Below, one piece after another: positions 45,139 through 53,982 of a stretch of 64,000 bases of DNA. Location: contig NZ_JNVB01000003.1 of the NCBI RefSeq assembly GCF_000770305.1, positions 1-64,000 on the forward strand, given 5' to 3'. A program made the position numbers and the translations under genes. The DNA comes from Erwinia oleae. Its GTDB lineage: Bacteria > Pseudomonadota > Gammaproteobacteria > Enterobacterales > Enterobacteriaceae. The notes under the pieces are model-generated. The model searched no databases, had not been told where the DNA came from, and worked only from the letters and a program-made list of their open reading frames with translations. The first letter of the stretch is position 1. Each line of letters opens with the position of its first letter.

Positions 45139-46464
45139 CTAAACAAAGCGAAATGCTTCAGCAATAACCAGATTGGCTGCGCGGCGTGAAGGAATAATCG
45201 ACGCAATAAGCGCAGTCACCAGCGGTAACGCACATGAGAACCAAAACAGATGCATATCCTGATCCCACATCACAAACGCCAGATATCCCTGTGTATAGCC
45301 GGGAGAGGGCGGCATGGGTACGCCATTAATATTGATAAGCATGGCAATGATCAGTCCAAAGAAGACGCTCAACACGGCACCTATCAAGCCGATGATGATC
45401 CCTTCAAGAATAAACAGCCGGCCAATATACGATTTGCTCAGCCCCAGCGCTCTTAGCGTGGCAATTTCGCGGGTGCGTTCAATGACATTCATCATCAGGG
45501 TGTTGCCGATCATAAACACCACGATAATGCTGACAATGGTCTTGATAAACAGGAAAATACCTTCAAAAAGATTGACCACCTGATGGTAAAAAATGGCCAG
45601 TTCATCCCAGGCGTGAACCTCAAGAGGAAGATTATTTGCCCCGACAATCTCCTTAACCCGAGCCATTACCGCTTCGGTCTGGCTGGTGTCCTGAAGGAGC
45701 ATAATAATTTTGCTGACATCTTCGGTCTGTAGCAGATGCTGGGCCGTTGCAAGCGGCACTTTAATTGCCGTATCGTCATAGTCTTTAATCCCCGATCGGA
45801 ACACGCCGCGAACCAGGGCAGACATTGCGTTCTGGCCGCCTTCAGGATTCACCACCAGCAGATCGGTCCAGTCATCGTAACCTGCGTTCAGCATGTTTGA
45901 GACACCGCTGCCCAGCGTGATATTAAGCGGCTTAACGTCTGATAAATCGCTGCCGGAAATAATGGTGTCCAGCGCACCCAGCAGTAACGAGGTTTTTGGT
46001 TCAATGCCTACGCCGGCAAAAAACGTTGAGACGCCTTTGTCGTACTGCGAAATGATGCCGGAAAACTCCAACTGGCCGGTGATGGTTTTGGTCTGTTCGG
46101 CAATCATGGGGTCGGCCAACAACAGGGCTTTCACCTTTGTATAATCTTTAATGGTGTATTGCAGTGAGCGACTGTTGCCGTTAGCCATATAACCCTGTTG
46201 ATATATCTGGATATGGCCAAGATTGGTGCGGATGGTCTGTTCGCGCAGGGCATAGAATGAGTAATCGACAAAACCGCCAAAAATGAACACCGCTACGCCG
46301 CCAAGCGTAATGGCCATCAGTGTTACGGCCGAGCGGCGCCGGTGACGAAACAGATTAAGAAAGGTATAACGAATATCCGTTGGCTTTCGCACCAACGTAA
46401 CGGCCACCACGCAGACCGCATAAGCAATCAGAATATTAGAGATAATGAATAATACGTTGCTCAT
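45139..46464 (-). CDS. LolC/MacB-type (FtsX-fold) ABC transporter permease
   Basis: 441 residues. An extra N-terminal helix (LFIISNILIAYAVCVVAVTL) precedes the first FtsX-type helix (about 47-66, AVTLMAITLGGVAVFIFGGF). A periplasmic domain of about 210 residues follows. Three C-terminal helices end at SIIPSRRAANLVIAEAFRF, and LMMNVIERTREIATLRALGL is the coupling motif typical of LolCDE/MacB permeases. These pumps extract lipids or peptides from the outer leaflet and hand them to periplasmic carriers. It overlaps the upstream TPR-like gene by four bases and pairs with the ATPase at 47152. Confidence 0.88.
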   Translation of the reverse strand: MSNVLFIISNILIAYAVCVVAVTLVRKPTDIRYTFLNLFRHRRRSAVTLMAITLGGVAVFIFGGFVDYSFYALREQTIRTNLGHIQIYQQGYMANGNSRSLQYTIKDYTKVKALLLADPMIAEQTKTITGQLEFSGIISQYDKGVSTFFAGVGIEPKTSLLLGALDTIISGSDLSDVKPLNITLGSGVSNMLNAGYDDWTDLLVVNPEGGQNAMSALVRGVFRSGIKDYDDTAIKVPLATAQHLLQTEDVSKIIMLLQDTSQTEAVMARVKEIVGANNLPLEVHAWDELAIFYHQVVNLFEGIFLFIKTIVSIIVVFMIGNTLMMNVIERTREIATLRALGLSKSYIGRLFILEGIIIGLIGAVLSVFFGLIIAMLININGVPMPPSPGYTQGYLAFVMWDQDMHLFWFSCALPLVTALIASIIPSRRAANLVIAEAFRFV

Positions 46465-47171
46465 CCTTTGCCCTCCATAAGCGGGAGTATCACCTCGTCA
46501 ATTTCTTCCGACGTCCAGGCGGGTGCCGTACCAGCGTTATTTTCCAGCAGGGCTTCGCCGTCAGCGTCCATCTCATGCAGCGTTTTCCATGCCAGGGCGG
46601 CCATGTCGCCGTCGTTGCAACTTTCTGCCGCACGCGCGCGCATCAGCGTCAGCATCGGTTTAAGCGAGGCAGGAACGGCGTCATTCAGGGTGTTCACATC
46701 TTTGATAGCAACAACACAACGGCCGTTACTGGCAGGTACAAAGGCATCCATACGCGCACGTAGCCAGAACAGACGCCAGTTTTCAGGCTCAGTCTCTGCG
46801 GCTTCATCCAGTGCATAAAATCCCAGTTTTGAAAGCTCAGCCGCGCGCATGTAATTCTTTTTACGCAGATAATCACCCGCCTGAAAGAGCTGCCCATAGC
46901 CATAAAACATTCTGACGGTACGGTCGTCAGGTTGAGCGCCAAGCTGTTTTTCTAATAAAAACGTCGCGTCGTTGAGTCTGGCGCTATCTCGCTTATCCTG
47001 CATCAGCAGCAGAGCCTGCGCGGTAACATTATCGGTGCTCAAGGCTTGCAGGCGCTGCTTCAGTTGCGAACCGGCGGCCCAGCCTGACGAAGGCAAACCC
47101 AATACCATCAGGGCAAGCAGTAGCAAAAAGCCGAGCCCCAGACGGGTCAGCTTATGCATTGCAGTAATCAT
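46461..47171 (-). CDS. Periplasmic helical-repeat protein of the export module
   Basis: 236 residues from the ATG at 47171 (MITAMHKL), with GGAAGGATCAAGG upstream. It overlaps the ATPase gene by 20 bases. A signal peptide (FLLLLALMVLGLPSSGWAAG) is followed by helices resembling TPR repeats: ALLLMQDKRDSARLNDATFL, VRMFYGYGQLFQAGDYLRKK and FYALDEAAETEPENWRLFWL. Two Cys residues may form a disulphide. I do not recognise the family. Its position between ATPase and permease suggests an accessory subunit of the exporter. Confidence 0.7.
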   Translation of the reverse strand: MITAMHKLTRLGLGFLLLLALMVLGLPSSGWAAGSQLKQRLQALSTDNVTAQALLLMQDKRDSARLNDATFLLEKQLGAQPDDRTVRMFYGYGQLFQAGDYLRKKNYMRAAELSKLGFYALDEAAETEPENWRLFWLRARMDAFVPASNGRCVVAIKDVNTLNDAVPASLKPMLTLMRARAAESCNDGDMAALAWKTLHEMDADGEALLENNAGTAPAWTSEEIDEVILPLMEGKG

Positions 47172-47862
47172 CCTTGATCCTTCCATCTTCAATTTGCAAA
47201 ACTCGCCGCGCCCGGTCGCGTAATAACGGGGAGTGAGTGGAGATAATGAACGTGGTTTTCAGTTCATGGTTCATCGCCAACAATAAATCGATAATCTCTT
47301 CACCCGTCCGGGTATCCAGGTTACCGGTTGGTTCATCAGCAACCACTAAACGCGGCTTTTTCACCAGCGCGCGCGCGATCGCCACCCGCTGCTGTTGACC
47401 GCCGGAAAGCTCACCCGGCGGCCGACGGTAATGATCCAGTAAGCCCACTTTCTCAATAATATGCATAACCTGCTCGCGGGCGTCGTTTCGCCTGAATCCG
47501 TTGAGCATCAGCGGATAGTAGACGTTATCGAAAACGCTGAGCACCGGCAGAAGGTTAAAGAACTGAAAAACAAACCCTATGGCGTCAGCACGCAGCTTCG
47601 CCATCTGGCCATCGTTGAGCTGCGCGAGATCGTTGCCAAGCAGATACACTTCTCCGTGAGTCGGTTCATCTATGCCTGCGAGCAGGTTAAGCAGGGTACT
47701 TTTACCACTGCCGGACGGCCCGCAGAGTGCGATAAACTCACCATCATGGATCTCGGTGGTGATGGCATGAAGCGCATGAACAGGATTAGCCGGATCGCCA
47801 TAGCTTTTGCTGGCCTGATTCAGAATGGCCAGCGGTAGAGGTCGGGCAGACTGAGTGTTCAT
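47152..47862 (-). CDS. LolD/MacB-type ABC transporter ATPase
   Basis: 236 residues from the ATG at 47862 (MNTQSARPLPLAILNQASKS); a longer frame to 47925 lacks homology. Walker A GPSGSGKST, Q-loop FQFFN, signature LSGGQQQR and Walker B LVVADEPTGNLD are all present, with IISTHSPLL as the switch His. It lacks a C39 peptidase domain, so it is not a microcin processor. It powers the FtsX-fold permease at 45139. Its N-terminus slightly overlaps the preceding KS-like gene. Confidence 0.93.
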   Translation of the reverse strand: MNTQSARPLPLAILNQASKSYGDPANPVHALHAITTEIHDGEFIALCGPSGSGKSTLLNLLAGIDEPTHGEVYLLGNDLAQLNDGQMAKLRADAIGFVFQFFNLLPVLSVFDNVYYPLMLNGFRRNDAREQVMHIIEKVGLLDHYRRPPGELSGGQQQRVAIARALVKKPRLVVADEPTGNLDTRTGEEIIDLLLAMNHELKTTFIISTHSPLLRDRARRVLQIEDGRIKDDYCNA

Positions 47863-48911
47863 AGTGACGTGTTTTTCTCCCTGAGATCGATAGTGTCCTG
47901 ATGCAGTGCCGCTGCCGGAAGGCAATTAACCAGCCACAGGCGTTGGTCGGGATGCAGGCTGCTTATCAGGGCCGGCGTCCGCGCCGCTTCAGCCGTAAAC
48001 CAGTGATATATTCCCAGCGCCGGATTCAGACTGCCGCTGTCTCCGTATTGGTGATAAAGAGGGACATGGTGGGCGAACGCGGCTGCGGCGCGGCGGTTGA
48101 TGTCAAGCAAAGCAGGCGCCGGAGGAGCACAGCTGAAAATGTGTTCACCGCCGGCATCACGCCAGTATTCTGACAACCGCTCTGCGGCGGCGCGGTGCGC
48201 TGTCGGCAGGATCTGCCTCGGGCCAACCGAGAGGGAGGGCAGGGTCTCCTCGCATTTTGTTACCAGCATACAAAGATTGCGCTCTACGGCGAAAAGCGCA
48301 TTCGTCCCGCGTTGTGGCGACGGTTTTCTGCGCGGCCAGCGCTCTGTCTCGGATAAAGACATCACCGGGAAATGCCGATGTTGGCCGCAAATCACCACGT
48401 TATCGGCAACACCGCTATGAAGACAGTCCTGCGCCATATCCAGCGCCAGCAAGAAGCCCGTGCGTTCACCGCGCAGTTTGCCGCTAAAGGCCTGAATCTT
48501 AAAATCCCACAGGATTTTTTTGGGCAGGATGTCGACAAACATCGAATCACGCCAGTTATCGATATCTTCGAACAGACTGGTTTCGCCCCAGGAATCGAAA
48601 AATATCATGGCGTTTTTTGCCCCGCGCTGACGCAGCCGTTTCTGCGCTGCGCGAGTCTGTAAGGCACGCTCGCAGGTATCGGTAAAGGCGTCGATGCTGT
48701 CACGAAGTTCCGTTTTACGTGGCGCAAGCGGCACGTCACCACCAAACCGGCGAAACATCCAGCCATCTGTTAACGTTTTTCTGCACGCTTTTTTATAAAG
48801 TGACGCTTCCCAGACATTATGCCAGCCGGGTTGGAAGCGGACAGGCAGGCTGGTGGGCTCCTGTATCTCCATGGCAACCAGTCCTGTCGCCAGCGCGGAA
48901 GTGGGTTTCAA
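47859..48911 (-). CDS. Divergent condensing-enzyme-like protein (thiolase-fold relic)
   Basis: 350 residues if started at the TTG at 48911, where TTGA overlaps the previous stop and GGGAGG lies upstream; a longer frame exists but lies inside the previous gene. No family was firmly recognised. Its place after two ketosynthase genes and segments such as YHQYGDSGSLNPALGIYHWF and RLWLVNCLPAAAL suggest a strongly diverged ketosynthase C-terminal half. The catalytic Cys-His-His residues are not visible. Probably a structural or regulatory partner; this is inference. Confidence 0.6.
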   Translation of the reverse strand: MKPTSALATGLVAMEIQEPTSLPVRFQPGWHNVWEASLYKKACRKTLTDGWMFRRFGGDVPLAPRKTELRDSIDAFTDTCERALQTRAAQKRLRQRGAKNAMIFFDSWGETSLFEDIDNWRDSMFVDILPKKILWDFKIQAFSGKLRGERTGFLLALDMAQDCLHSGVADNVVICGQHRHFPVMSLSETERWPRRKPSPQRGTNALFAVERNLCMLVTKCEETLPSLSVGPRQILPTAHRAAAERLSEYWRDAGGEHIFSCAPPAPALLDINRRAAAAFAHHVPLYHQYGDSGSLNPALGIYHWFTAEAARTPALISSLHPDQRLWLVNCLPAAALHQDTIDLREKNTSL

Positions 48912-50158
48912 GGCTGCACCTCCCGGCGCGAAAGGACGCTGCTGACGATAGAGCCTTCCATGCCCAGGGCCGTTTTGACCAGATGTCGGGCCGTTAACGT
49001 AACGGGGGCGGTATTGCAATGCAGGTGAAGATGGCTGGAGGTCGTCGTCTTCACCGGACTGTGCCAGGAGAGCAGTCGCTGTGTTTTCAACGCGTCGCAG
49101 GCAATAATCAGATCCACCAGCGCGCTACAGGTGGAGAGGTAGCCTGTCTGGCCTTTATAGCTCACGACCGGAATGCCTTCATCGCCCCAGAGTTTACGAA
49201 TTGCCATCGCTTCGGTGTTATCACTGGCAGGAATGCCGTTACCGTGGGGAAATATGCAGCCAATCGACCCGGCGGCAACGTCGGCTTCCTTCATCGCCTG
49301 CTCAATTGAGTGCGTAATGGTGCGGAAATCACCCGTTGAGGCGTTATCACGCGCTCCGCTGTGTTGATAGCTGACACAACTATCCAGATAGACCGCTGGC
49401 GAAAGCCCACGTCTGCGGGCGAGGTCATCACGGCACATCAGTAGCGCTGCGGCGCCGTTGCTGAATAAAACGCTGCTTTCCCGTCCATTGAAAGGGCAAG
49501 CGGGAGATTCACCCAGCATGTTTTGCGCGGCAAGAAACATCATATCCTGAGTCAGGATATCCACCCAGCTGACCACCAACGCAACGTCTGCCAGACCGCT
49601 GCGAAGAGCGGCGTGCGCAAGGTGCACCGCCGACATTGACGATGCGCTGGCGCTGTATAACGTGGCGGGAGGGCGCGTCAAACCGTAGTGCGCAGCCAGG
49701 GCCTCGCTGAGCGCGTCCTGAGCATAACAGTTGGCATGCAATTTTTTGATCGCCGGAAAATAGAGCAGATCTTCCGGGTCGTTGCGATCGCGGTAGCCCG
49801 CCACTTCGGCGATATCTGTCCTCAGTCCGTTGCCGGCTATATAAACTCTGACGCGCTCGCCGCTGAGCAAAGAGTGCGGCTGGCCCGACTCGCGCAGCGC
49901 TTCATCGATAACGCCGGTTATAAGCCGCAACGTTTCTTTGAGCGTGAGCGCGCGGCGCGTCTTTTGAACGGGCAAAGGCGCGTGTTGCGGATTCACAAAC
50001 ATATTCATCATGCTGCGATCGCGCTCACAGCTGAACCACGGGCGCGAAGGAACGTGGCGACCGGCGGTGAGTCCGGCAATCAGCGCCGGTACATCGCTGG
50101 CAAAGGCGCTATACGATCCCCGACCAATCAGCGCCACCGCCTGATTGCGCGACGTCAT
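48908..50158 (-). CDS. Ketosynthase-like protein lacking the catalytic cysteine
   Basis: 416 residues; ATGA overlap with the fused ketosynthase gene. It has the FabF fold: NQAVALIGRGSYSAFASDVP at the start, a nucleophile region reading LYSASASSMSAVHLAH (Cys replaced by Ser), a retained FPHGNGIPASDNTEAMA (first His) and VSYKGQTGYLSTCSALVDL (Lys kept, second His changed to Gln). It should therefore not condense acyl chains alone. It may be a chain-length factor, a decarboxylase or a partner subunit, as with the extra KS genes of aryl polyene and type II PKS clusters. Confidence 0.82.
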   Translation of the reverse strand: MTSRNQAVALIGRGSYSAFASDVPALIAGLTAGRHVPSRPWFSCERDRSMMNMFVNPQHAPLPVQKTRRALTLKETLRLITGVIDEALRESGQPHSLLSGERVRVYIAGNGLRTDIAEVAGYRDRNDPEDLLYFPAIKKLHANCYAQDALSEALAAHYGLTRPPATLYSASASSMSAVHLAHAALRSGLADVALVVSWVDILTQDMMFLAAQNMLGESPACPFNGRESSVLFSNGAAALLMCRDDLARRRGLSPAVYLDSCVSYQHSGARDNASTGDFRTITHSIEQAMKEADVAAGSIGCIFPHGNGIPASDNTEAMAIRKLWGDEGIPVVSYKGQTGYLSTCSALVDLIIACDALKTQRLLSWHSPVKTTTSSHLHLHCNTAPVTLTARHLVKTALGMEGSIVSSVLSRREVQP

Positions 50159-52716
50159 GCAGGTTTCCTGAGTACGATGGCGTAATGGTTGCCGCCTTCT
50201 GTTGAACCCAGCACCAGCGCCGTTTCCACCGTTTGCTTACGTCGCTCGGTAACGAAATCCACCTCTTTTTCGCAGAATGACGTGGTGTGTGGAATGGGCA
50301 GAATCTCGCTGCGGCGCATGATTTCAGAAACCATTATCACATTCAGGATCCCCATACAGGATTCCACTACCCCGAAGCAGGCGTTGTAGTTAACAAAGGG
50401 CGTTGAGGCCATTTTTTCAGCAAATACATCGCGTATTGCGTTAACTTCGGCACGATCGCTGCTCGACGTACCAATACTGGAACCACAGAAGAGTGAAATA
50501 TCTTCAGGAGCAAGCTGCGCTTCTGTAAGCGCCTGGCGTATGGCGCAGGCCAGGGCTTCAGCATTTCCCTCTGTGCTGTCAATGTCGAAATAACCGGTAC
50601 TATTGGCGCGGCCATACCCTGCTATTTCTGCCAGAATCGTGGCGCCGCGTTCAGTTGCCCGCTCGGTGTCCTCAAGGAACAGCATGCCCGCCCCTTCACC
50701 GGTGAAAAAACCGGCGGGACTGTCGCTGTAAACGCGAAACGCTTCCGGCGATTCATTCATCATCAGGTTGCGATGGAGCGATTGCAGATAGACCGAGAAT
50801 GAATTCATCGCCTCATCCGCGCCGCCCACGATGGCCTCAGGTTGCAGACCCTGCCTTACCAGTTCATAACCATAGGTGAGCGCACCCAGGCCGGCATTCA
50901 TGCCGGTTGCGAGCGTGGTGTTATATCCTTTTATCCCTTCAGAGATGGAGCAGAAGGTGGAGATAGCATTCATCAGCGAGCCGGGAAATTCGGAGGTGCG
51001 CACGTTCGCCGTATCGGGATAGAGGCTGTTCAGATAGCGTTCGACGCGCTTTTGCGGCCCGCGCGACATGCCAAGCACCAGGCCCAACTGATGGCCGTCG
51101 CGCTTGATTTTACGTCCGGCCTCTTTCATTGACTGCGTCAGCGCCAGCAGAGCGTAGGTTCCGACGTCATCGGCCTTGCGCGGATCGTAACGGCGGAGAT
51201 ATTTACGTGGTTCCAGGCCGTTTATCAGATGCTGCCAGGTTTTTCCGCGCAGCTTTTTGCGCCACTCGCTGCCATCGCCATAGCGTTCAAACAGGAAGTT
51301 TTGCATTTCGCTGTTCTCCTGCAAATTGCCGATCATCTCTTCAAACTGCTGAATGGTCTCCTCGTCCAACATCAAAGGAACCAGGCCCTGCGGGGAGGTA
51401 TCCTGCCAGAGACGATCGAACACGGCGCTCAGATCGTGCCCCTGCGACGTCACCATTCCGCGGCCCACGATGGCTACGCGTCGGGGTTTGTAAGCTGTTT
51501 CTGCTGCGCTGCCCACATGCGGGCTGGCGATCACGCAGCAGTTATTACCGCCGAAAGCATAATTGTTCTTCATAAACAGCCGGACAGCGCCGCGCTGGAA
51601 CTCATTTGGCACGTAATTGAGATCGCAGTTGATGCGTGGTGAACCAAAATTCAACGTTGGCAAAATCATGTCATCGGCCAGTGTCAGGAAACAGGCAACC
51701 ATCTCAATGATGCCCGCTGCGCCAATATTGTGACCGATATATGACTTTGTTGAACTGACCGGAATTGCGGCGATGTGAGGAAACACTTTTTTCATCGCCA
51801 ACGTTTCACAGCGATCGTTGGCCTCGGTGCCGGTGCCATGCGCGTTAATGTAATCGATATCAGCGGGTTGCAGGTTCCCGTTTGCCAGGGCGCTATTCAT
51901 TACCTGTACGGCGCCTTCGGCACGAGGATCGGGCGCGGTTTCATGGCAGGCATCGCCGGAGGTGGCGTAGGAGATCATCTCACCGTAAATGGTGGCGCCA
52001 CGGGCCACCGCATGCTCATACTCTTCCAGTAACAGCGCGCCTGCGCCTTCGCCAATTGACATACCCGGCGTGCCAGAAAAGGGGCTGGTTGGCGTCGGTT
52101 TCATCGCCTGTAATGCGTAGAACCCGGCAAACGTTGGCAGGTAAATGGGTTCTGTGCCAATAACCAGCGCGGTACTGTTTTTACCGTTTTGGATCAAATC
52201 AAACCCGATGCCCATGGCGTTGGTGCTGGCCGTACAGGCCGTTGCGAGCAGCTCAAATCCCCCTTTCAGACCGAGCAGGGATGCCACGATGGCGCTACAG
52301 GACGAGAAGCAGCCGCAAACAATCGCTTTTTTGAGTGAGAATCGATCTGGCTGGTTTTCGAAAAGTGGAATAAAGGCTTCCGTGCCCGCAGAGGAGACGC
52401 CGATAATGAGCGCCGTTTTTGCGCGCCGATCCGCTTCATCCAGGCGTGCCGATTCAAGCGCTTCGTGGCCCACTTTATAAGCCCACAGGGCAGCGTTATC
52501 CAGGGTGGCGATCTGTTCTTCGCTCAGTCCCGGAAAATCAAGCGGTTGTAAGACTTCCGAGGCATTGGCATCTTTGAACAGGCCCAGGTATTTTTCGCTT
52601 GGGTGTATTCCGCAGGTTTTATTTAACAGCGCCTGTTTGAACTCAGGGACATTGCTGGCGATGGAGGAAAGCTGCCCCATGCCGGTAATGACTACCCGCT
52701 TACGTTTTACTAACAT
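50155..52716 (-). CDS. Fused ketosynthase and chain-length-factor-like protein
   Basis: 853 residues, about twice a FabF subunit. Residues 1-405 form an intact ketosynthase: LATACTASTNAMG with Cys161, NAHGTGTEANDR with His293, and TKSYIGHNIGAAG with Lys324 and His329. Residues 412-853 repeat the fold (RRVAIVGRGMVTSQGHDLSA). There the Cys site reads LATGMNAGL (Met606), the first His site CGSSIGTSSSDRAE and the second NACFGVVESCMGIL, so all three catalytic residues are gone. This is the KS-alpha/KS-beta (CLF) pair of type II polyketide synthases, usually two genes, made as one polypeptide. It should set chain length on the cluster ACP. Confidence 0.9.
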   Translation of the reverse strand: MLVKRKRVVITGMGQLSSIASNVPEFKQALLNKTCGIHPSEKYLGLFKDANASEVLQPLDFPGLSEEQIATLDNAALWAYKVGHEALESARLDEADRRAKTALIIGVSSAGTEAFIPLFENQPDRFSLKKAIVCGCFSSCSAIVASLLGLKGGFELLATACTASTNAMGIGFDLIQNGKNSTALVIGTEPIYLPTFAGFYALQAMKPTPTSPFSGTPGMSIGEGAGALLLEEYEHAVARGATIYGEMISYATSGDACHETAPDPRAEGAVQVMNSALANGNLQPADIDYINAHGTGTEANDRCETLAMKKVFPHIAAIPVSSTKSYIGHNIGAAGIIEMVACFLTLADDMILPTLNFGSPRINCDLNYVPNEFQRGAVRLFMKNNYAFGGNNCCVIASPHVGSAAETAYKPRRVAIVGRGMVTSQGHDLSAVFDRLWQDTSPQGLVPLMLDEETIQQFEEMIGNLQENSEMQNFLFERYGDGSEWRKKLRGKTWQHLINGLEPRKYLRRYDPRKADDVGTYALLALTQSMKEAGRKIKRDGHQLGLVLGMSRGPQKRVERYLNSLYPDTANVRTSEFPGSLMNAISTFCSISEGIKGYNTTLATGMNAGLGALTYGYELVRQGLQPEAIVGGADEAMNSFSVYLQSLHRNLMMNESPEAFRVYSDSPAGFFTGEGAGMLFLEDTERATERGATILAEIAGYGRANSTGYFDIDSTEGNAEALACAIRQALTEAQLAPEDISLFCGSSIGTSSSDRAEVNAIRDVFAEKMASTPFVNYNACFGVVESCMGILNVIMVSEIMRRSEILPIPHTTSFCEKEVDFVTERRKQTVETALVLGSTEGGNHYAIVLRKPA

Positions 52717-52754
52717 TATTTCGTCTTCCCTTACCAGGCTTCCCTGAAATCGCG

Positions 52755-53981
52755 TTATTCTGCTGCTGTTACCGCCGCATCGGCCTCAGCCTTTTCTTTT
52801 TCTTCTCTCTCTTTTTGCCATTCCAGTTGCTGAAGAAGATCGCGGGGGCGGCTGCTGTCGATATAGCTGTGTTCCGAAGGATTCACCAGGAAGCTGTAGT
52901 TGCGGGCAAAAGGCACAGCGGCAGTCTGTAGTGAGATGAGCTTCCCATCCGCCGTGCGCGCAGAAAAGTGGGTAAGATCGGCCCAGGCGTACGCATTATC
53001 GATAAAAAGTCGGCCAATGGTTTTTTCAAGATCGGCCGAGTAGCCGCACTCAATCACTTCACCAATGGTTTCGCCGTCAAACAGGATCTCGTCGCCTTTT
53101 TGCGGCAGTATGTCCGGCTGGCCGTCAATGACCATGCCAACGATGCGGCGTCGCGGCCCGGCTTCAAGGCGCTCCTTCAGCGGGGCCATGCCAATAAATG
53201 CTTCTTTATCGTAACGCACCATCCATTGCAGTTGGAGTTCGACAGGACAGCGGCTAATGTGGGAGGGTTGCCAGCAGGGATTCTCAAGGCGCACCTGATG
53301 CTGATAATCAATACCGCCGGGTGAAAGATCGAATTTTTCACCCGCTTCGATCAGTTGCTGCCATGCATGGGCCAGGGCGCTATATTCGCCAGCGAGTTTA
53401 TACGAGAATTCGCCATGTTTACCGGCACGTAGCAACAGCATATCGTCATCAACGTGCATATGTTCCTGGAACGGCAGGCCCGCAATGTCCATGCCGTAAA
53501 GCTCGACCAGCAATTCCCAGCTGTAGGGGCCTTCAATATGCAGCATGCCCCAGTCGTTTAAAGCGGTGATCTCATCAATGTCTTCGAATTCTTCGGCGTG
53601 TTCAGAAAGAAGCCGCTGCATCATGTCGCATAGCGCGTCGCCCGTCACCCATTCTGAAAACAGGATATAGGCTTCTTCATCACAAAGAATATAAAGATCG
53701 GTAATAATCTGACCCTGCTCATCCAGCACCAGCGTATACATTGCCTGCTCATCGCGAATCCAAGAAACATCGCCGCTTACCAGCAAGTTGAGTAATTCCC
53801 ACGCGCTTTCGCCACTGATTTTTGCCTTACCGAAATGTGAATAATCGGTAAGGAGAATATTTTTACGTACTGCCAGATGCTCTTTTTCCGACGTGGTGTA
53901 ACGTGCAGGTACAGCCACGCCATTACGTTCAATCATCGCCACACCATGCTGTTGATGATGCTGCATCAAAGGATTCGTCAT
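52755..53981 (-). CDS. GcvT/YgfZ-like folate-dependent aminomethyltransferase-family protein
   Basis: 408 residues from the ATG at 53981 (MTNPLMQHHQQHGVAMIERN), with AGGGAGC upstream and only one base after the ACP stop. The GcvT fold is seen in LLTDYSHFGKAKISGESAWE, LNLLVSGDV and GQIITDLYILCDEEAYILFS (the Asp matches the catalytic Asp of GcvT), and in KEAFIGMAPLKERLEAGPRR. A charged Glu/Lys/Ala coil forms the C-terminus. Family members use tetrahydrofolate for aminomethyl, methyl or demethylation chemistry. The role here is unknown; it sits between ACP and ketosynthase, so one-carbon or amine tailoring of an ACP-bound chain is possible. Confidence 0.8.
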   Translation of the reverse strand: MTNPLMQHHQQHGVAMIERNGVAVPARYTTSEKEHLAVRKNILLTDYSHFGKAKISGESAWELLNLLVSGDVSWIRDEQAMYTLVLDEQGQIITDLYILCDEEAYILFSEWVTGDALCDMMQRLLSEHAEEFEDIDEITALNDWGMLHIEGPYSWELLVELYGMDIAGLPFQEHMHVDDDMLLLRAGKHGEFSYKLAGEYSALAHAWQQLIEAGEKFDLSPGGIDYQHQVRLENPCWQPSHISRCPVELQLQWMVRYDKEAFIGMAPLKERLEAGPRRRIVGMVIDGQPDILPQKGDEILFDGETIGEVIECGYSADLEKTIGRLFIDNAYAWADLTHFSARTADGKLISLQTAAVPFARNYSFLVNPSEHSYIDSSRPRDLLQQLEWQKEREEKEKAEADAAVTAAE

Positions 53982-53982
53982 G

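Noticed and set aside
47152-47862. ABC ATPase as the exporter of the microcin-like peptides
   Set aside because: It lacks a C39 peptidase domain and membrane domain and pairs with a LolC/MacB-type permease.
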